Origin: 40CM-2-70-7 sp035505915
GTDB lineage: Bacteria > Gemmatimonadota > Gemmatimonadetes > Gemmatimonadales > GWC2-71-9
NCBI GenBank assembly: GCA_035505915.1
Contig: DATJQI010000023.1
Span: 15,252-79,251, forward strand
DNA: 64,000 bases
Reading direction: 5' to 3'
How positions within the stretch are numbered: position 1 is the first letter of the stretch; each line of letters starts with the position of its first letter. A program made the position numbers and the translations under genes. Positions 7,916 to 16,277 of this stretch are shown here, one piece after another. The notes under the pieces are model-generated. The model had not been told where the DNA came from and did no database searches. It saw nothing but the letters and a program-made list of their open reading frames with translations.

Positions 7916-9085
7916 GTGACCGGACGCGCGCTCCTCCCCCTCCTCGTACTGGCGGTCGCACCGGTGGCCTGCCACGATGCGGCGGCCCCGGCGACACCCG
8001 CCGACCGCGGGCCGTACCTCGCTCCGGTCGATTCCGGATACGACTTCTCGGTTTTCGTCGCCTCGCCCCCGGGCGACACGTCCCGCCTTCTGGTGGTCGA
8101 GCGCGGCGGCCGCATCCTCCTGCGCAAGCACGGCGTCCGGCAGGACTCGGCCTTCCTCAACCTGACGGCACTGACCGGTGGCGCCTCCGAGTACGGGGTT
8201 TACAGCGTCGCCTTTCATCCCCGGTACGCCGCCAACCGCCAGCTGTACGTCTACTACGTCGACAATGCCGGCGCCGGGCACCTGAGCCGCTTCCTGGCGG
8301 ACGCGTCGTTCGACCACGCGGACCCGGCGAGCGAGCACACGATCCTGGCGGTTCCGGAGTCGTCCGACGCGGTGCTCTACGGCGGCGTGGCGGCGTTCGG
8401 GCCCGACGGCAAGCTGTACCTCGCCCTGGGAGACGGGGACGCCGGCCAGGGGCCGGGCACGGTCTCCCTCGCCCAGGACAGCACGTCACTCCTGGGCAAG
8501 TTCCTTCGCCTGGACGTGGATGCCGCCGACCCGTACGGCATCCCGCCCGACAACCCGTACGTCGGTCGCCCCGGCTGGCGCGGGGAGATCTGGCAGCTGG
8601 GCCTGCGGAACCCGTGGCGCTGGAGCTTCGATCGCCAGAACGGCGACCTCTGGATCGGGGACGTCGGTGAGCACGCGTGGGAGGAGATCGACTGGCTTCC
8701 GGGCGGCGCGGCGGCCGGGAACAACTTCGGCTGGCCCTTCATGGAAGGGGACGCCTGTTACTCGCCCGCCGTGGGGTGCCCCACGCTGGGGCTCGTGACT
8801 CCGGTGCTTGAATACCCGCACGATCCGGCTTGCGCCGTGGTGGGCGGCTACGTCTATCGGGGGAAGGCATACCCGGAGCTCGCCGGGGTGTACCTCTATG
8901 GTGACTACTGCGCCGGTTGGGTTCGCGGGTTCCGGCTGGTGAACGGGATCCCCGTCGAGGCTTTTACTCCGCTCGCGTCGCCCGTCGTCAACGACAACGT
9001 GGTGTCGTTCGGAGAAGATGCGAGCGGCGAGGTGTACGTCGTGATGGCCTCGGGGCTCATCTATCGCGTGGCGCCGACGCCGTGA
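7916..9085 (+). CDS. PQQ-dependent sugar dehydrogenase-type secreted protein
   Basis: This 389-residue protein has a short hydrophobic N-terminal signal ending near Cys20 (VAPVAC), suggesting export and perhaps lipidation, though the lipobox is weak. The beta-propeller of the glucose/sorbosone dehydrogenase family is shown by VAFHPRYAANRQLYVYY, PDGKLYLALGDGD, GLRNPWRWSFD, WIGDVGEHAWEEID and the C-terminal LYRV-type blade closure. Members oxidise sugars using PQQ, but many homologues have unknown substrates. Two Cys pairs (CYSPAVGC; PACAVV with DYCAGW) could form periplasmic disulfides. The start is GTG at 7916. Confidence 0.85.
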   Translation: MTGRALLPLLVLAVAPVACHDAAAPATPADRGPYLAPVDSGYDFSVFVASPPGDTSRLLVVERGGRILLRKHGVRQDSAFLNLTALTGGASEYGVYSVAFHPRYAANRQLYVYYVDNAGAGHLSRFLADASFDHADPASEHTILAVPESSDAVLYGGVAAFGPDGKLYLALGDGDAGQGPGTVSLAQDSTSLLGKFLRLDVDAADPYGIPPDNPYVGRPGWRGEIWQLGLRNPWRWSFDRQNGDLWIGDVGEHAWEEIDWLPGGAAAGNNFGWPFMEGDACYSPAVGCPTLGLVTPVLEYPHDPACAVVGGYVYRGKAYPELAGVYLYGDYCAGWVRGFRLVNGIPVEAFTPLASPVVNDNVVSFGEDASGEVYVVMASGLIYRVAPTP

Positions 9086-9133
9086 GAGCAAAGGCGGAAC
9101 GCGGACCGCGGCATGCGGAGCGACCGCGGTGAC

Positions 9134-10303
9134 TCATCTCCCGCACACGTCACAGCCGTCGCAGTGCCGGAGCTGCTCGCCGAAATAGGCCAGGAGCATC
9201 CGACGGCGGCAAACGCGGCGCTGCAGGTAGATCTTCATTTCCGGGGCGATCCCGGGCCAGCGCAGATCCCGATCCCGCCAGAGCACCAGGCACTCCGCCG
9301 GCTTCCCGTCACGCCCCGCCCGTCCGGCTTCCTGGTAGTACCCGTCGAGCGTGTGCGCCGGGCCCCAGTGCAGGACCGTTCGCACGTCGGGCTTGTCGAT
9401 GCCCATGCCGAACGCCGTGGTCGCCACGACGGCGCCGAGCCGATCGTCCAGGAAGGCCTTGAGCGTGTCGCGCCGGACCCGCGCGGTGAGCCCGGCATGA
9501 TAGGGCGCCGCCCTGATGCTCCGGAGGAGCAGCGCCCGGGTCACCACTTCCGCCAGACGCCGCGTCGGGGTGTAGACGACGGTCGCGCCGACGCCTGCCC
9601 GGACCCGGTTCGCGACCTCGGCGAACCGGGCCCGGTCATCGCGAACCGAGCGCACCACGAAACACAGGTTGGGACGGTCGAAGGACCCCACGATCTCCAC
9701 CGGCTCCCTCAGCCGGAGCACCCGTTCGATCTCGGCTCGCGCCGGGATGGTGGCGCTCCCGGTCAGGGCGATGGTGGGGGGATCGCCCATCAGATAGCGG
9801 TACTTGCCCAGCAGCCGGTAGGCCGGACGAAACTCGTGTCCCCACTCCGTGATGCAGTGGGCTTCATCCACCGCGAGCAGCGCCGGGGTGACGGACCAGG
9901 CGGTGAGCCGGCGCGCAAGCCCCGGGAGCCGCTCCGGGGCGCAGTAGAGGAGCCGGACCAGTCCCCGGCGCACCGCGTCGAGCACGGCGTGCCGGCGCTC
10001 GAGGGACTGCGTGGAGTTGATGAACGCCGCCGCGATCCCGCGGGCCCGGAGCGCGCCCACCTGATCCTGCATCAGGGACACGAGGGGGGACACCACCAGG
10101 GTGAGCCCCCCCGCCATCAGCGCGGGGATCTGAAAGCACAGCGACTTCCCCGCCCCCGTCGGCAGCACCGCCAGCACGTCGTGTCCGTGGAGGACCGGAC
10201 CCAGCACCCGGGCCTGGTCGGGCCGGAAGGCGCCGTACCCGAAGTGCGTCGCCAGGAGCTCGCGGGCGCGGGGAAGTCCGCCGGGGAATGCGGCCACCCT
10301 CAA
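9134..10303 (-). CDS. Short RecQ-family ATP-dependent DNA helicase
   Basis: This superfamily 2 helicase of 389 residues carries motif I LPTGAGKS, motif II DEAH, the RecQ aromatic loop variant ITEWGHEFRP, motif III ALTGSAT and motif VI QEAGRAGRDG. The C-terminus has the RecQ zinc cysteines (C-RRR... CDGCDVC), and the protein ends right after them. The winged-helix RQC and HRDC domains of full-length RecQ (about 600 residues) are therefore absent. The start is TTG 10303 or GTG 10297. Both lie at the edge of the upstream terminator, so recQ needs read-through or its own promoter. Confidence 0.88.
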   Translation of the reverse strand: MRVAAFPGGLPRARELLATHFGYGAFRPDQARVLGPVLHGHDVLAVLPTGAGKSLCFQIPALMAGGLTLVVSPLVSLMQDQVGALRARGIAAAFINSTQSLERRHAVLDAVRRGLVRLLYCAPERLPGLARRLTAWSVTPALLAVDEAHCITEWGHEFRPAYRLLGKYRYLMGDPPTIALTGSATIPARAEIERVLRLREPVEIVGSFDRPNLCFVVRSVRDDRARFAEVANRVRAGVGATVVYTPTRRLAEVVTRALLLRSIRAAPYHAGLTARVRRDTLKAFLDDRLGAVVATTAFGMGIDKPDVRTVLHWGPAHTLDGYYQEAGRAGRDGKPAECLVLWRDRDLRWPGIAPEMKIYLQRRVCRRRMLLAYFGEQLRHCDGCDVCGR

Positions 10304-10335
10304 AAGAAAAGACCCCGCCGGATTCCGGCGGGGTC
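10302..10335 (-). terminator. Rho-independent terminator of the 22-gene minus-strand array
   Basis: A perfect 11-base stem (10311-10321 with 10325-10335, 3-base loop) is followed on the minus strand by TTTTCTTTT (10302-10310). It lies 24 bases after the Cpn10-like stop codon. Its U-tract touches the start of recQ. Confidence 0.85.
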
Positions 10336-10359
10336 CGATTTCCGCGTCACGGGGCCCGG

Positions 10360-10740
10360 TTACGCGAGATCGTCGAGCGGCACGCCGTCCCGCACCAGGA
10401 CCAGGATGGCCGCCTGCGGGACCACCAGGTAGGTCTTGCCTTCGAAGGTGATCTCGACCGCCGCCTTCCTGAAGAACAGGGCATAGTCGTTCACGCGAGC
10501 CTGCATCGGCAGGTACTTCACGTCGCTCGACCGGATCTTCCAGGGTTCGTCGTCCATCGAGGCCGGCTCCGCCATGGGCGAGCCGGGACCCGTGGCCACG
10601 ATTCGCCCCCCCTGCACCTGCCGGCCCTCGAGCGCGGTGGCAGGCAGGTAGAGCCCGACGTTGGTCCGCTCCTCGCCTTCCTGGGGCAGCACGAGGACCC
10701 GGTCCCCGACGACGATCAGCTTCTTGGCGCCGTCGTCCAT
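10360..10740 (-). CDS. Divergent GroES/Cpn10-family co-chaperonin-like protein
   Basis: This 126-residue protein matches the Cpn10 core: VVGDRVLVLPQEGEERTNVGLYLPATA at the N-terminus, GGRIVATGPG, and the C-terminal strand KTYLVVPQAAILVLV. It is longer than GroES (about 97). An extra segment of about 25 residues follows the GPG turn, and the mobile-loop IVL-type motif reads VGLYLP. No groEL is adjacent, so whether it partners with a chaperonin is open. The start ATG overlaps the bacilliredoxin stop by 1 base. It ends the array before the terminator. Confidence 0.75.
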   Translation of the reverse strand: MDDGAKKLIVVGDRVLVLPQEGEERTNVGLYLPATALEGRQVQGGRIVATGPGSPMAEPASMDDEPWKIRSSDVKYLPMQARVNDYALFFRKAAVEITFEGKTYLVVPQAAILVLVRDGVPLDDLA

Positions 10741-11174
10741 CAGGCGCAGAACCGGTCGAAGGCGCCCGTGAGATCGGCCGCGATGTCCGTCGGCGTCCGG
10801 TTCTCGATGTTCCGGCGCTCGAGCATGAACACCAGCTTGCCGTCCTTGAACAGCGCGATCTGAGGGGACGACGGCGGGTAGGGAGCGAAGTACGAGCGGG
10901 CCCGGGCCGTCGCCTCGGCGTCCTGCCCCGCGAACACCGTCAGGAGACGCGCGGGGCGCTTCGCGTTGCGCATGGCCATCGCGGTCGCGGGGCGGGCCCG
11001 CCCTGAGGCGCATCCACAGACCGAGTTCACCACCACCAGCGTGGTCCCGTCGCTCCGGGCCATCGCTTCATCGACCTTGTCGGGGGTCCGCAGCTCCTCG
11101 AAGCCGAGGCGCGTGAGCTCCTCGCGCATGGGCTGGACGAGCCTGGGATCATACATCGGCACGGGTAGGTTCAT
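10740..11174 (-). CDS. BrxA/BrxB-family bacilliredoxin
   Basis: This 144-residue thioredoxin-fold protein has the characteristic CGC motif (Cys53-Gly54-Cys55) after LVVVNSVCGCASG, the family-specific YSPYPPSSP-like block (FAPYPPSSPQIALFKDGKLVFMLERR) and the ENR segment. Bacilliredoxins remove bacillithiol from proteins, or act as general thiol reductases where bacillithiol is absent. It lies 18 bases after the flotillin-like gene and overlaps the Cpn10-like gene by 1 base, suggesting a membrane/thiol stress operon. Confidence 0.9.
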   Translation of the reverse strand: MNLPVPMYDPRLVQPMREELTRLGFEELRTPDKVDEAMARSDGTTLVVVNSVCGCASGRARPATAMAMRNAKRPARLLTVFAGQDAEATARARSYFAPYPPSSPQIALFKDGKLVFMLERRNIENRTPTDIAADLTGAFDRFCA

Positions 11175-11192
11175 ATCGAATACTAACCCGAT

Positions 11193-12467
11193 CTACTTCT
11201 TCGGGGTTCCCGCATCGGGATCGCCGGAAAGCCCCTTGGACACGAGCTGCGCCGCGAGCACGGTCTGAATGACCCCGGTGATGTTCGCGGTGGCCGTCCC
11301 CGCCGCCCCGCCCCCTTCCCCGCCCGACACCGTCACGAGCTTGGCCTGGGCCAGCGCGTCCGCGATGGCGGGGGCGATCTGGGGAAGCATCTCGATCTGC
11401 CGGTAGCGGAAGTAGCTCTCTCCGCCGGCCTTGATCGCCTCGTTCACCTTCTTGATGCTCTCGGCCTGCGCTTCGGCGATCTTGGTGATCCGGATGGCCT
11501 CGGCGTCCGCGGCGGCCCCCGCGCCCAGCCGCACCTTCTCGGCGTCCGCCTTGGCTTGCGCGATCTGGGTCGCGTCCAGCTCGGCCTCCCGCTGCACCCC
11601 GAGCGCCTCCTGCATCTTCGCGGTCGCCTGGGCGATCAAGGCGGCGTTCGAGGCCTTGGTCTGCTCCAGCTCCCGCTGCTTGTCCGAGATCGCCCGTTCG
11701 GCGTCGAGCTGGGCTTCCTTGGCCCGGCGCCCCTGCTGCGCCGACACGATGTCCGCGTTGGCCTGCGCTTCCGCCGCCGACTGCCGCCGGCGGGCGTCGG
11801 CCACCTCGGACTGCACCACCTTGATGTTGAGCGAATTGAAGATGAGGCCGAGGTCCGTGAGCTCACGGGAACAGGCCTTCCGGATGATCACGGCGAGCGG
11901 GTCATCCTCGTCTTCGGAGCCTCCGGCCGGAATCAAGTCGGTGCCCGGGCCGGGGGACACCGGCACCGGCAACGCCGTGGTCGGCAGGTCCGCCCGCCCG
12001 GCGGTCTTGGCCGAGAAGAGCTGGTCGTGCGTCAGCAGGTTGATGGCGCGGCGCCCCGAGGAGGACAGGAGATCGGTGAGCGTGCTCAGCTGGTCGCCGT
12101 CGGATTTCGAGAAGAACCGGTTGGCGGCGGTCTTGATCAGCACATCCGTGTCTCCCACCGACACGATGGCGCTGGCCAGGACCCGCACCTTGATGGGCCG
12201 CGGGGTCCCGCCCTGATCCAGGTCGGCGGTCTGGTCCGTGATGTCGAGATCGACGTTGATGACCTTGGAAGAGAGCGTGGTCCCGGTGGTGAGGAGCGGG
12301 ATCTCCTTGGACTTCCCGGGCCCGCGGTAGGTGACCGTCGCGCCGTGAATCCAGCTGACCAGCCGGATCTCGCCCGCGGCCACGTCCCGCAGGAACGTCG
12401 ACACGATGAGCGGGATCACCACGAGCACGCCCAGGATCACCGCACCGATCACCATCCAGTTCTGCAT
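11193..12467 (-). CDS. Flotillin-like SPFH-domain membrane protein
   Basis: This 424-residue protein has one N-terminal membrane span (about 5-25), an SPFH region (about 30-230) and a long Ala/Glu/Gln-rich coiled coil (about 225-355, with AEAQANADIVSAQQG and AEKVRLGAGAAADAEAIRI). A Gly/Ala-rich tail follows, and it ends DAGTPKK. A low-complexity Pro/Gly/Glu/Asp insert lies at about 165-190. Flotillins form large membrane-associated oligomers. The next gene upstream encodes an NfeD-like partner, the usual neighbour of flotillins. Confidence 0.85.
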   Translation of the reverse strand: MQNWMVIGAVILGVLVVIPLIVSTFLRDVAAGEIRLVSWIHGATVTYRGPGKSKEIPLLTTGTTLSSKVINVDLDITDQTADLDQGGTPRPIKVRVLASAIVSVGDTDVLIKTAANRFFSKSDGDQLSTLTDLLSSSGRRAINLLTHDQLFSAKTAGRADLPTTALPVPVSPGPGTDLIPAGGSEDEDDPLAVIIRKACSRELTDLGLIFNSLNIKVVQSEVADARRRQSAAEAQANADIVSAQQGRRAKEAQLDAERAISDKQRELEQTKASNAALIAQATAKMQEALGVQREAELDATQIAQAKADAEKVRLGAGAAADAEAIRITKIAEAQAESIKKVNEAIKAGGESYFRYRQIEMLPQIAPAIADALAQAKLVTVSGGEGGGAAGTATANITGVIQTVLAAQLVSKGLSGDPDAGTPKK

Positions 12468-12492
12468 ACCCGCTCTCCCTGAAAGGCCGGCA

Positions 12493-13137
12493 TCACTCCG
12501 GCGTCCGCGCCACTACGACCCGGTGCCGCTCCGCGTCCACTTCCCTCACGTACAGGGTCTCCCCGGCCCGCACCCGCGTGCCCGCGCGATCGTCGGGAAC
12601 CAGGGTGCCGAGCAGCTGAACAATCTGCCCATCCACCTCCAGGGCGACCAGCCCCTGTCCCTGCGCGTCGAAACCGCTCACGACCCGGACTTCGTCCCCG
12701 ACCGTCGATTCGAGGGTCAGCGCCGGATCCGACGCGAAGCGGGACAGGAGATTGAACAGCGGGCGCACCAGAACGCTTTCGAAGAACACGCCGCCGGCGG
12801 CCGCGATCGCGATGAGCACGGGCCCGCCGAACCAGCTCTTCAGGATGAACCCGGTCGCGCCGAACCCCACCAGCAGGCTGAAGGCGACCCGCGGCGAGAG
12901 GATGGTGAGGAACGCCCGGGAGACCTTGGCCACGCTCGCGTGCATCCCGTGCGGGGATGACGGGGCCGGGGCCTTGCCTCCGCCTTTCGCGACGGCGTGG
13001 CCGTGAGGCCCCCGCGCCCCGTGATGGCCGCCGTGACCCGGGCCCTGCCCCGGGTGGAGCCGGTGCCCGAGCCCGGAGACCGCCATGATCAGAAGCCCGA
13101 GCCCGCCGAGGGCCAGGGTGAAGGTGTACGCGTCCAT
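12493..13137 (-). CDS. NfeD-like membrane protein
   Basis: This 214-residue protein has an N-terminal span (about 5-22), a His/Gly-rich loop (HPGQGPGHGGHHGARGPHG) that could bind metal, and two more spans (about 80-120). The C-terminal OB-like domain (ESTVGDEVRVVSGF to VREVDAERHRVVVART) is typical of NfeD proteins that pair with flotillins. It sits 25 bases before the flotillin-like gene. Family assignment rests on topology, the OB-like tail and the neighbour. Confidence 0.7.
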   Translation of the reverse strand: MDAYTFTLALGGLGLLIMAVSGLGHRLHPGQGPGHGGHHGARGPHGHAVAKGGGKAPAPSSPHGMHASVAKVSRAFLTILSPRVAFSLLVGFGATGFILKSWFGGPVLIAIAAAGGVFFESVLVRPLFNLLSRFASDPALTLESTVGDEVRVVSGFDAQGQGLVALEVDGQIVQLLGTLVPDDRAGTRVRAGETLYVREVDAERHRVVVARTPE

Positions 13138-13149
13138 GGAAGGGAGAAG

Positions 13150-14553
13150 CTACGTCCGGGGGGCGAGAGTGACCAATTGCTCCGGGGCGGGTTCGGCGCA
13201 GCAGAACCAGGACTCGGTGAGCCGGGGAACCTCGTCCGCGCGGCCGGTCACGGGCCGGGCCGGCACCGGACGCCCCTCGCGGGCCGAGCGTGCGGCGGCG
13301 CGCACCATCTCGACGATGCGCTCGGGTGCGTGGCCGTCCCGGGTGCCCCGGTCGACGATCCCGGTGACCGTCGCGCAGAGCCGGTCCATCCGCGGGTCCG
13401 GGTGGGTCCAGCTGTATCCCAGACGGGCCCGGTCGAGCGGTCCCAGATGGGGATGAATGGCGGGACGGTCCAGGAGCCCGGACCCGGGGGGCACGAGGAG
13501 CCGGATGGCCAGCTGAATCGGGTCGACGTGGCGCGTCAGGCCCGCCTCGGCGACGAACTCGACGAGCTCGACGTAGTCGTCGAGCGTGGTCCAGGGGGTG
13601 AAGGCCACGAAGGTGGGCCGCAGCGCGATCCCCGCGGCCCGGGTGACGTCCAGGACCTCCAGGATGTCGGCGCGGGTGTGGCCCTTCTCGAGGTGCGCGA
13701 GCACCGTGTCACTCAGGGACTCCACCGCCGAGACCGCGAAGATCGCGTTGGCCCGGGCGAGCTCGGGCAGGAGCGCCCGGTGGCGGAGCAGATGCTCCAC
13801 TTTGGCCGTGAAGTCGAAGGTGACGTCTGGGAATTCGCCGTGGAGCGCGGCGGTGAGCCGCCGGGCGTGTCCCGGTCCGTTGAGGAAGTCGGGATCGCCG
13901 AAGGTGATGTGGCGGGCCCCCGCCGCGATCTGGGCCCGGACGTCCGCCATCACCGTTTCGACCGGCACGGCGAAGAACCTGCCGTCATAGACCGGGGGAA
14001 TGGGACAGTGCCGGCACCGATGCAGGCACCCGCGGCTCCCCTCCACGTATCCGGCGGGCACGCGGTTCCCGCGGTGCTCCAGCATCACGTACCGGTCGAG
14101 TCCCGGAAGCCCCGTACGCTCGGGCACGGGGTAGTCGAGCCGCCGGAGCACCGGGGCGGCGCCGCCCCGCGGACCGGGCACACCGTTCACCCGGTCCACC
14201 AGCGCGTCCTCGGACTCCCCCGCCACCACCCAATCGGCCAGGCCGTCGAGGAGGTACTCCCGGTTCAGCCACGCGTACAGGCCGAAGAACCCGATCGCGG
14301 CGCCGGGGTTCAGGGCCCGCGCCTGCCGCGCAGCCCCGACGCCGATCCGCAGCGCGGTGTGCATGGGCACGGAGAAGGCGATGACCCCGGCCCGCCGCAC
14401 CGCCTCAGGGTCGAGGGGCGACTGCGCGAGGTCCACTTGATGAGGCTGGAACCCGGCGCGCCGGAGAAACGCCGCGGCGAGCGCGGTGGCGAGCGGCTGA
14501 TGTCCCAGCTCGTAGCACGACACGAGCAGGACGCCGCCCGGGTCGCGGCTCAT
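13150..14553 (-). CDS. CCAEP-tail (CUAEP/CCAEP family) B12-domain radical SAM protein
   Basis: This 467-residue enzyme has an N-terminal cobalamin-binding-like domain (VLLVSCYELGHQPLATALA to about 110) and a radical SAM core with the cluster cysteines C176, C180 and C183 (GCLHRCRHC). Near the C-terminus is ESWFCCAEP, with Cys451-Cys452. From memory, this tail defines a family in which the second position is Cys or selenocysteine. Here both codons are TGC, so it is the all-Cys form. The product is unknown. It lies between a pilin-like gene and the NfeD/flotillin genes. Confidence 0.88.
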   Translation of the reverse strand: MSRDPGGVLLVSCYELGHQPLATALAAAFLRRAGFQPHQVDLAQSPLDPEAVRRAGVIAFSVPMHTALRIGVGAARQARALNPGAAIGFFGLYAWLNREYLLDGLADWVVAGESEDALVDRVNGVPGPRGGAAPVLRRLDYPVPERTGLPGLDRYVMLEHRGNRVPAGYVEGSRGCLHRCRHCPIPPVYDGRFFAVPVETVMADVRAQIAAGARHITFGDPDFLNGPGHARRLTAALHGEFPDVTFDFTAKVEHLLRHRALLPELARANAIFAVSAVESLSDTVLAHLEKGHTRADILEVLDVTRAAGIALRPTFVAFTPWTTLDDYVELVEFVAEAGLTRHVDPIQLAIRLLVPPGSGLLDRPAIHPHLGPLDRARLGYSWTHPDPRMDRLCATVTGIVDRGTRDGHAPERIVEMVRAAARSAREGRPVPARPVTGRADEVPRLTESWFCCAEPAPEQLVTLAPRT

Positions 14554-14596
14554 CGGCGGGGCGCGAAGCGGAGGAGCGGGCGCGGGGGGCGGAGCG

Positions 14597-15046
14597 TCAC
14601 TCGATGATCAGGGTGAAATCATCGGGTCCGCCGAAGGCGAGGGATCCGTGATAGCCCGACAGGATCGCGCTCATCAGGGGAAGGTCCTCGCTCTGCAGCT
14701 CGAGCCCGAGGAGCGGCTGGCCCGGAGCGAGCGGGTTCCCCTGCGCGGTCCCCAGGAGCTGCCACCGGTAGTTGACGTCCTGGTACTGGAATTGGAACCC
14801 CGCCGGGAGGGATTGCACGAAATCCGGAGGCACCTGGGCCCAGTTGCCGCTGGGCGGGAACGAGTCGTGGGAGGCATAGGCGTCGTAGGCCGCCTGCCGG
14901 ATGACGTCGAAATCCGACAGGACTCGGGCCGCGTTGGCCCGGGTCTTCACCACTTCCATCATGGGGATCGCGATGTTCGCGAGAATGCCCACGATGATCA
15001 GGGTCACCAGGAGCTCGATGAAGGTGAAGCCACTCCGACGGTTCAT
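14597..15046 (-). CDS. Prepilin-type (pseudopilin) protein
   Basis: This 149-residue protein begins MNRRSG followed by FTFIELLVTLIIVGILANIAIP, a textbook type IV prepilin leader with cleavage after Gly6 and Glu5 of the mature form. The globular part has few recognisable features. No assembly ATPase, inner-membrane platform or prepilin peptidase is nearby. The start at 15046 is supported by a strong GGAGAAGGAA site and by the ATGA overlap with the gene upstream. It may be a minor pseudopilin of a type II/IV system encoded elsewhere. Confidence 0.85.
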   Translation of the reverse strand: MNRRSGFTFIELLVTLIIVGILANIAIPMMEVVKTRANAARVLSDFDVIRQAAYDAYASHDSFPPSGNWAQVPPDFVQSLPAGFQFQYQDVNYRWQLLGTAQGNPLAPGQPLLGLELQSEDLPLMSAILSGYHGSLAFGGPDDFTLIIE

Positions 15047-15522
15047 TTCCTTCTCCGCTGCATCGGCTGGTACGCGCTCGAGAACGGCCCGAGCGGCTGT
15101 CCGTGCCGGTACGTGATCGAGGTGCTGTCCACCCGTCCCACGATGCTCCACGTGGTGTCCCCGGGAACGTACGTCAGGCCCTGCATGTCGGCACCCACCT
15201 GCTTCAGGGTCGCCGGGATGACCCCGTGCGTGGTGCGGTACGCTTCGATCGCCTCGGCCGCGATGTAGATCTTGAACTTCAAGGAGGCCACCCGGTCGGC
15301 GGGCGAAATCACCACGGGCGGGTGCCCCGCCCGCAGCACGTTCCAGACGGTCAGGCCGACCAGCAGGGGCAAGAGCCCCAAGAGGAGCGGGAGCCGGTTC
15401 CGCCGCTTCTTGGCGGCCACCGCCGCCGCCCGGGCCTGTTTGACGTCTTCGACCTTCTGCTTGATGATGTCCTTGACCAGGTCGGCGGCGATGTCGGGGC
15501 GCGTGAACCGTTGCTCGCTCAT
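15043..15522 (-). CDS. Single-span membrane protein, pseudopilin partner
   Basis: This 159-residue protein has a charged cytoplasmic N-terminus (1-45, helical, KQKVEDVKQARAAAVAAKKRR), one membrane span (LPLLLGLLPLLVGLTVWNVL) and an external domain. The external segment AAEAIEAYRTTHGVIPATLKQV resembles the alpha-helix-to-loop region of the neighbouring pilin. It has no prepilin cleavage site. I do not recognise a named family. It is coupled by 4-base overlaps to the enoyl-CoA hydratase upstream and the prepilin downstream. Confidence 0.7.
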   Translation of the reverse strand: MSEQRFTRPDIAADLVKDIIKQKVEDVKQARAAAVAAKKRRNRLPLLLGLLPLLVGLTVWNVLRAGHPPVVISPADRVASLKFKIYIAAEAIEAYRTTHGVIPATLKQVGADMQGLTYVPGDTTWSIVGRVDSTSITYRHGQPLGPFSSAYQPMQRRRK

Positions 15523-16277
15523 TTCTTGAGGAACCGGGCGATGGCCGCGCGGAAGTCCGGTGTGCTCCGCGATGCCGCGTTCACGTCCGCGGACAGGCGG
15601 ATCCCGTCGGCGAAGGGCAGGCCGTCGAGCTGGTAAAACTGGCGCTTGGTGAACGCCAGGGCCGTGGCGCTGGACTCCGCGAGCGTCCGCAGGACGTCGG
15701 CGGCCTGCTCCTCGAAATCGGAATCCTCGTAGACGCGGGACGCGAGGCCCGTCGCCACCGCTTCGGCCGCCGTCAGGAGGCGCCCGGTGGCGGCCAGGTC
15801 GAACGCGACTTTTTCCCCCACCGCCCGCTTGAGCATGTTCATGACCAGCGCCGGGACGAATCCTCTTTGAACCTCAGGGTACCCAAACTGCGCGGATTCG
15901 GCGGCGAGCACCAGATCACAGGCGGTCGCGAGACCGCACCCGCCGCCCAGCGCCCGCCCCTGCACCACCGCCACTACCGGCTTGGGCAGGGCGCGCATCC
16001 GGATGAACAGGTCGCCGAGATGCAGCGCCGCCGCGCGGTTCTGGTCCGCGGTCTGGTCCGCGGACGCGAGCAGCTCGTGCAGGTCCATCCCGGCGCAGAA
16101 ATCCTTCCCCGCGCCCCGGAGCACCACGAGCCGGACCTCCGCATCCAGGTCGGCCCGCTCGAGCAGCGCGCCGATCGCGTCGATCATCGGCGTGTCGATG
16201 GCGTTCCGCTTCTCGGGACGGTTCAGCGTCCCGGTGAGCACGCCGTCGGCCAGGGCGACCGTGACCCGGTCGGTCAC
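15519..16277 (-). CDS. Enoyl-CoA hydratase/isomerase family protein
   Basis: This 252-residue crotonase-fold protein has the oxyanion-hole segments KDFCAGMDLHEL and VVQGRALGGGCGLATACDLVLAAESAQFGYPEVQRGFVPA. The Glu of PEVQRG sits in the second catalytic position. The partner Glu of classical hydratases is less clear, so an isomerase or a methylglutaconyl/geranyl-type hydratase cannot be ruled out. It starts at GTG 16277 in a GTGA overlap with the AtuA-like gene, consistent with one acyl-CoA degradation operon. Confidence 0.88.
   Translation of the reverse strand: MTDRVTVALADGVLTGTLNRPEKRNAIDTPMIDAIGALLERADLDAEVRLVVLRGAGKDFCAGMDLHELLASADQTADQNRAAALHLGDLFIRMRALPKPVVAVVQGRALGGGCGLATACDLVLAAESAQFGYPEVQRGFVPALVMNMLKRAVGEKVAFDLAATGRLLTAAEAVATGLASRVYEDSDFEEQAADVLRTLAESSATALAFTKRQFYQLDGLPFADGIRLSADVNAASRSTPDFRAAIARFLKK

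Noticed and set aside
9105..9130. Inverted repeat between the sugar dehydrogenase and recQ
   Set aside because: The arms are only 7 bases around a palindromic CCGCGG, with no U-tract, so a terminator cannot be supported.
13198..13203. Selenocysteine in the CUAEP/CCAEP tail
   Set aside because: Both codons are TGC and no in-frame TGA occurs, so no selenocysteine is encoded.
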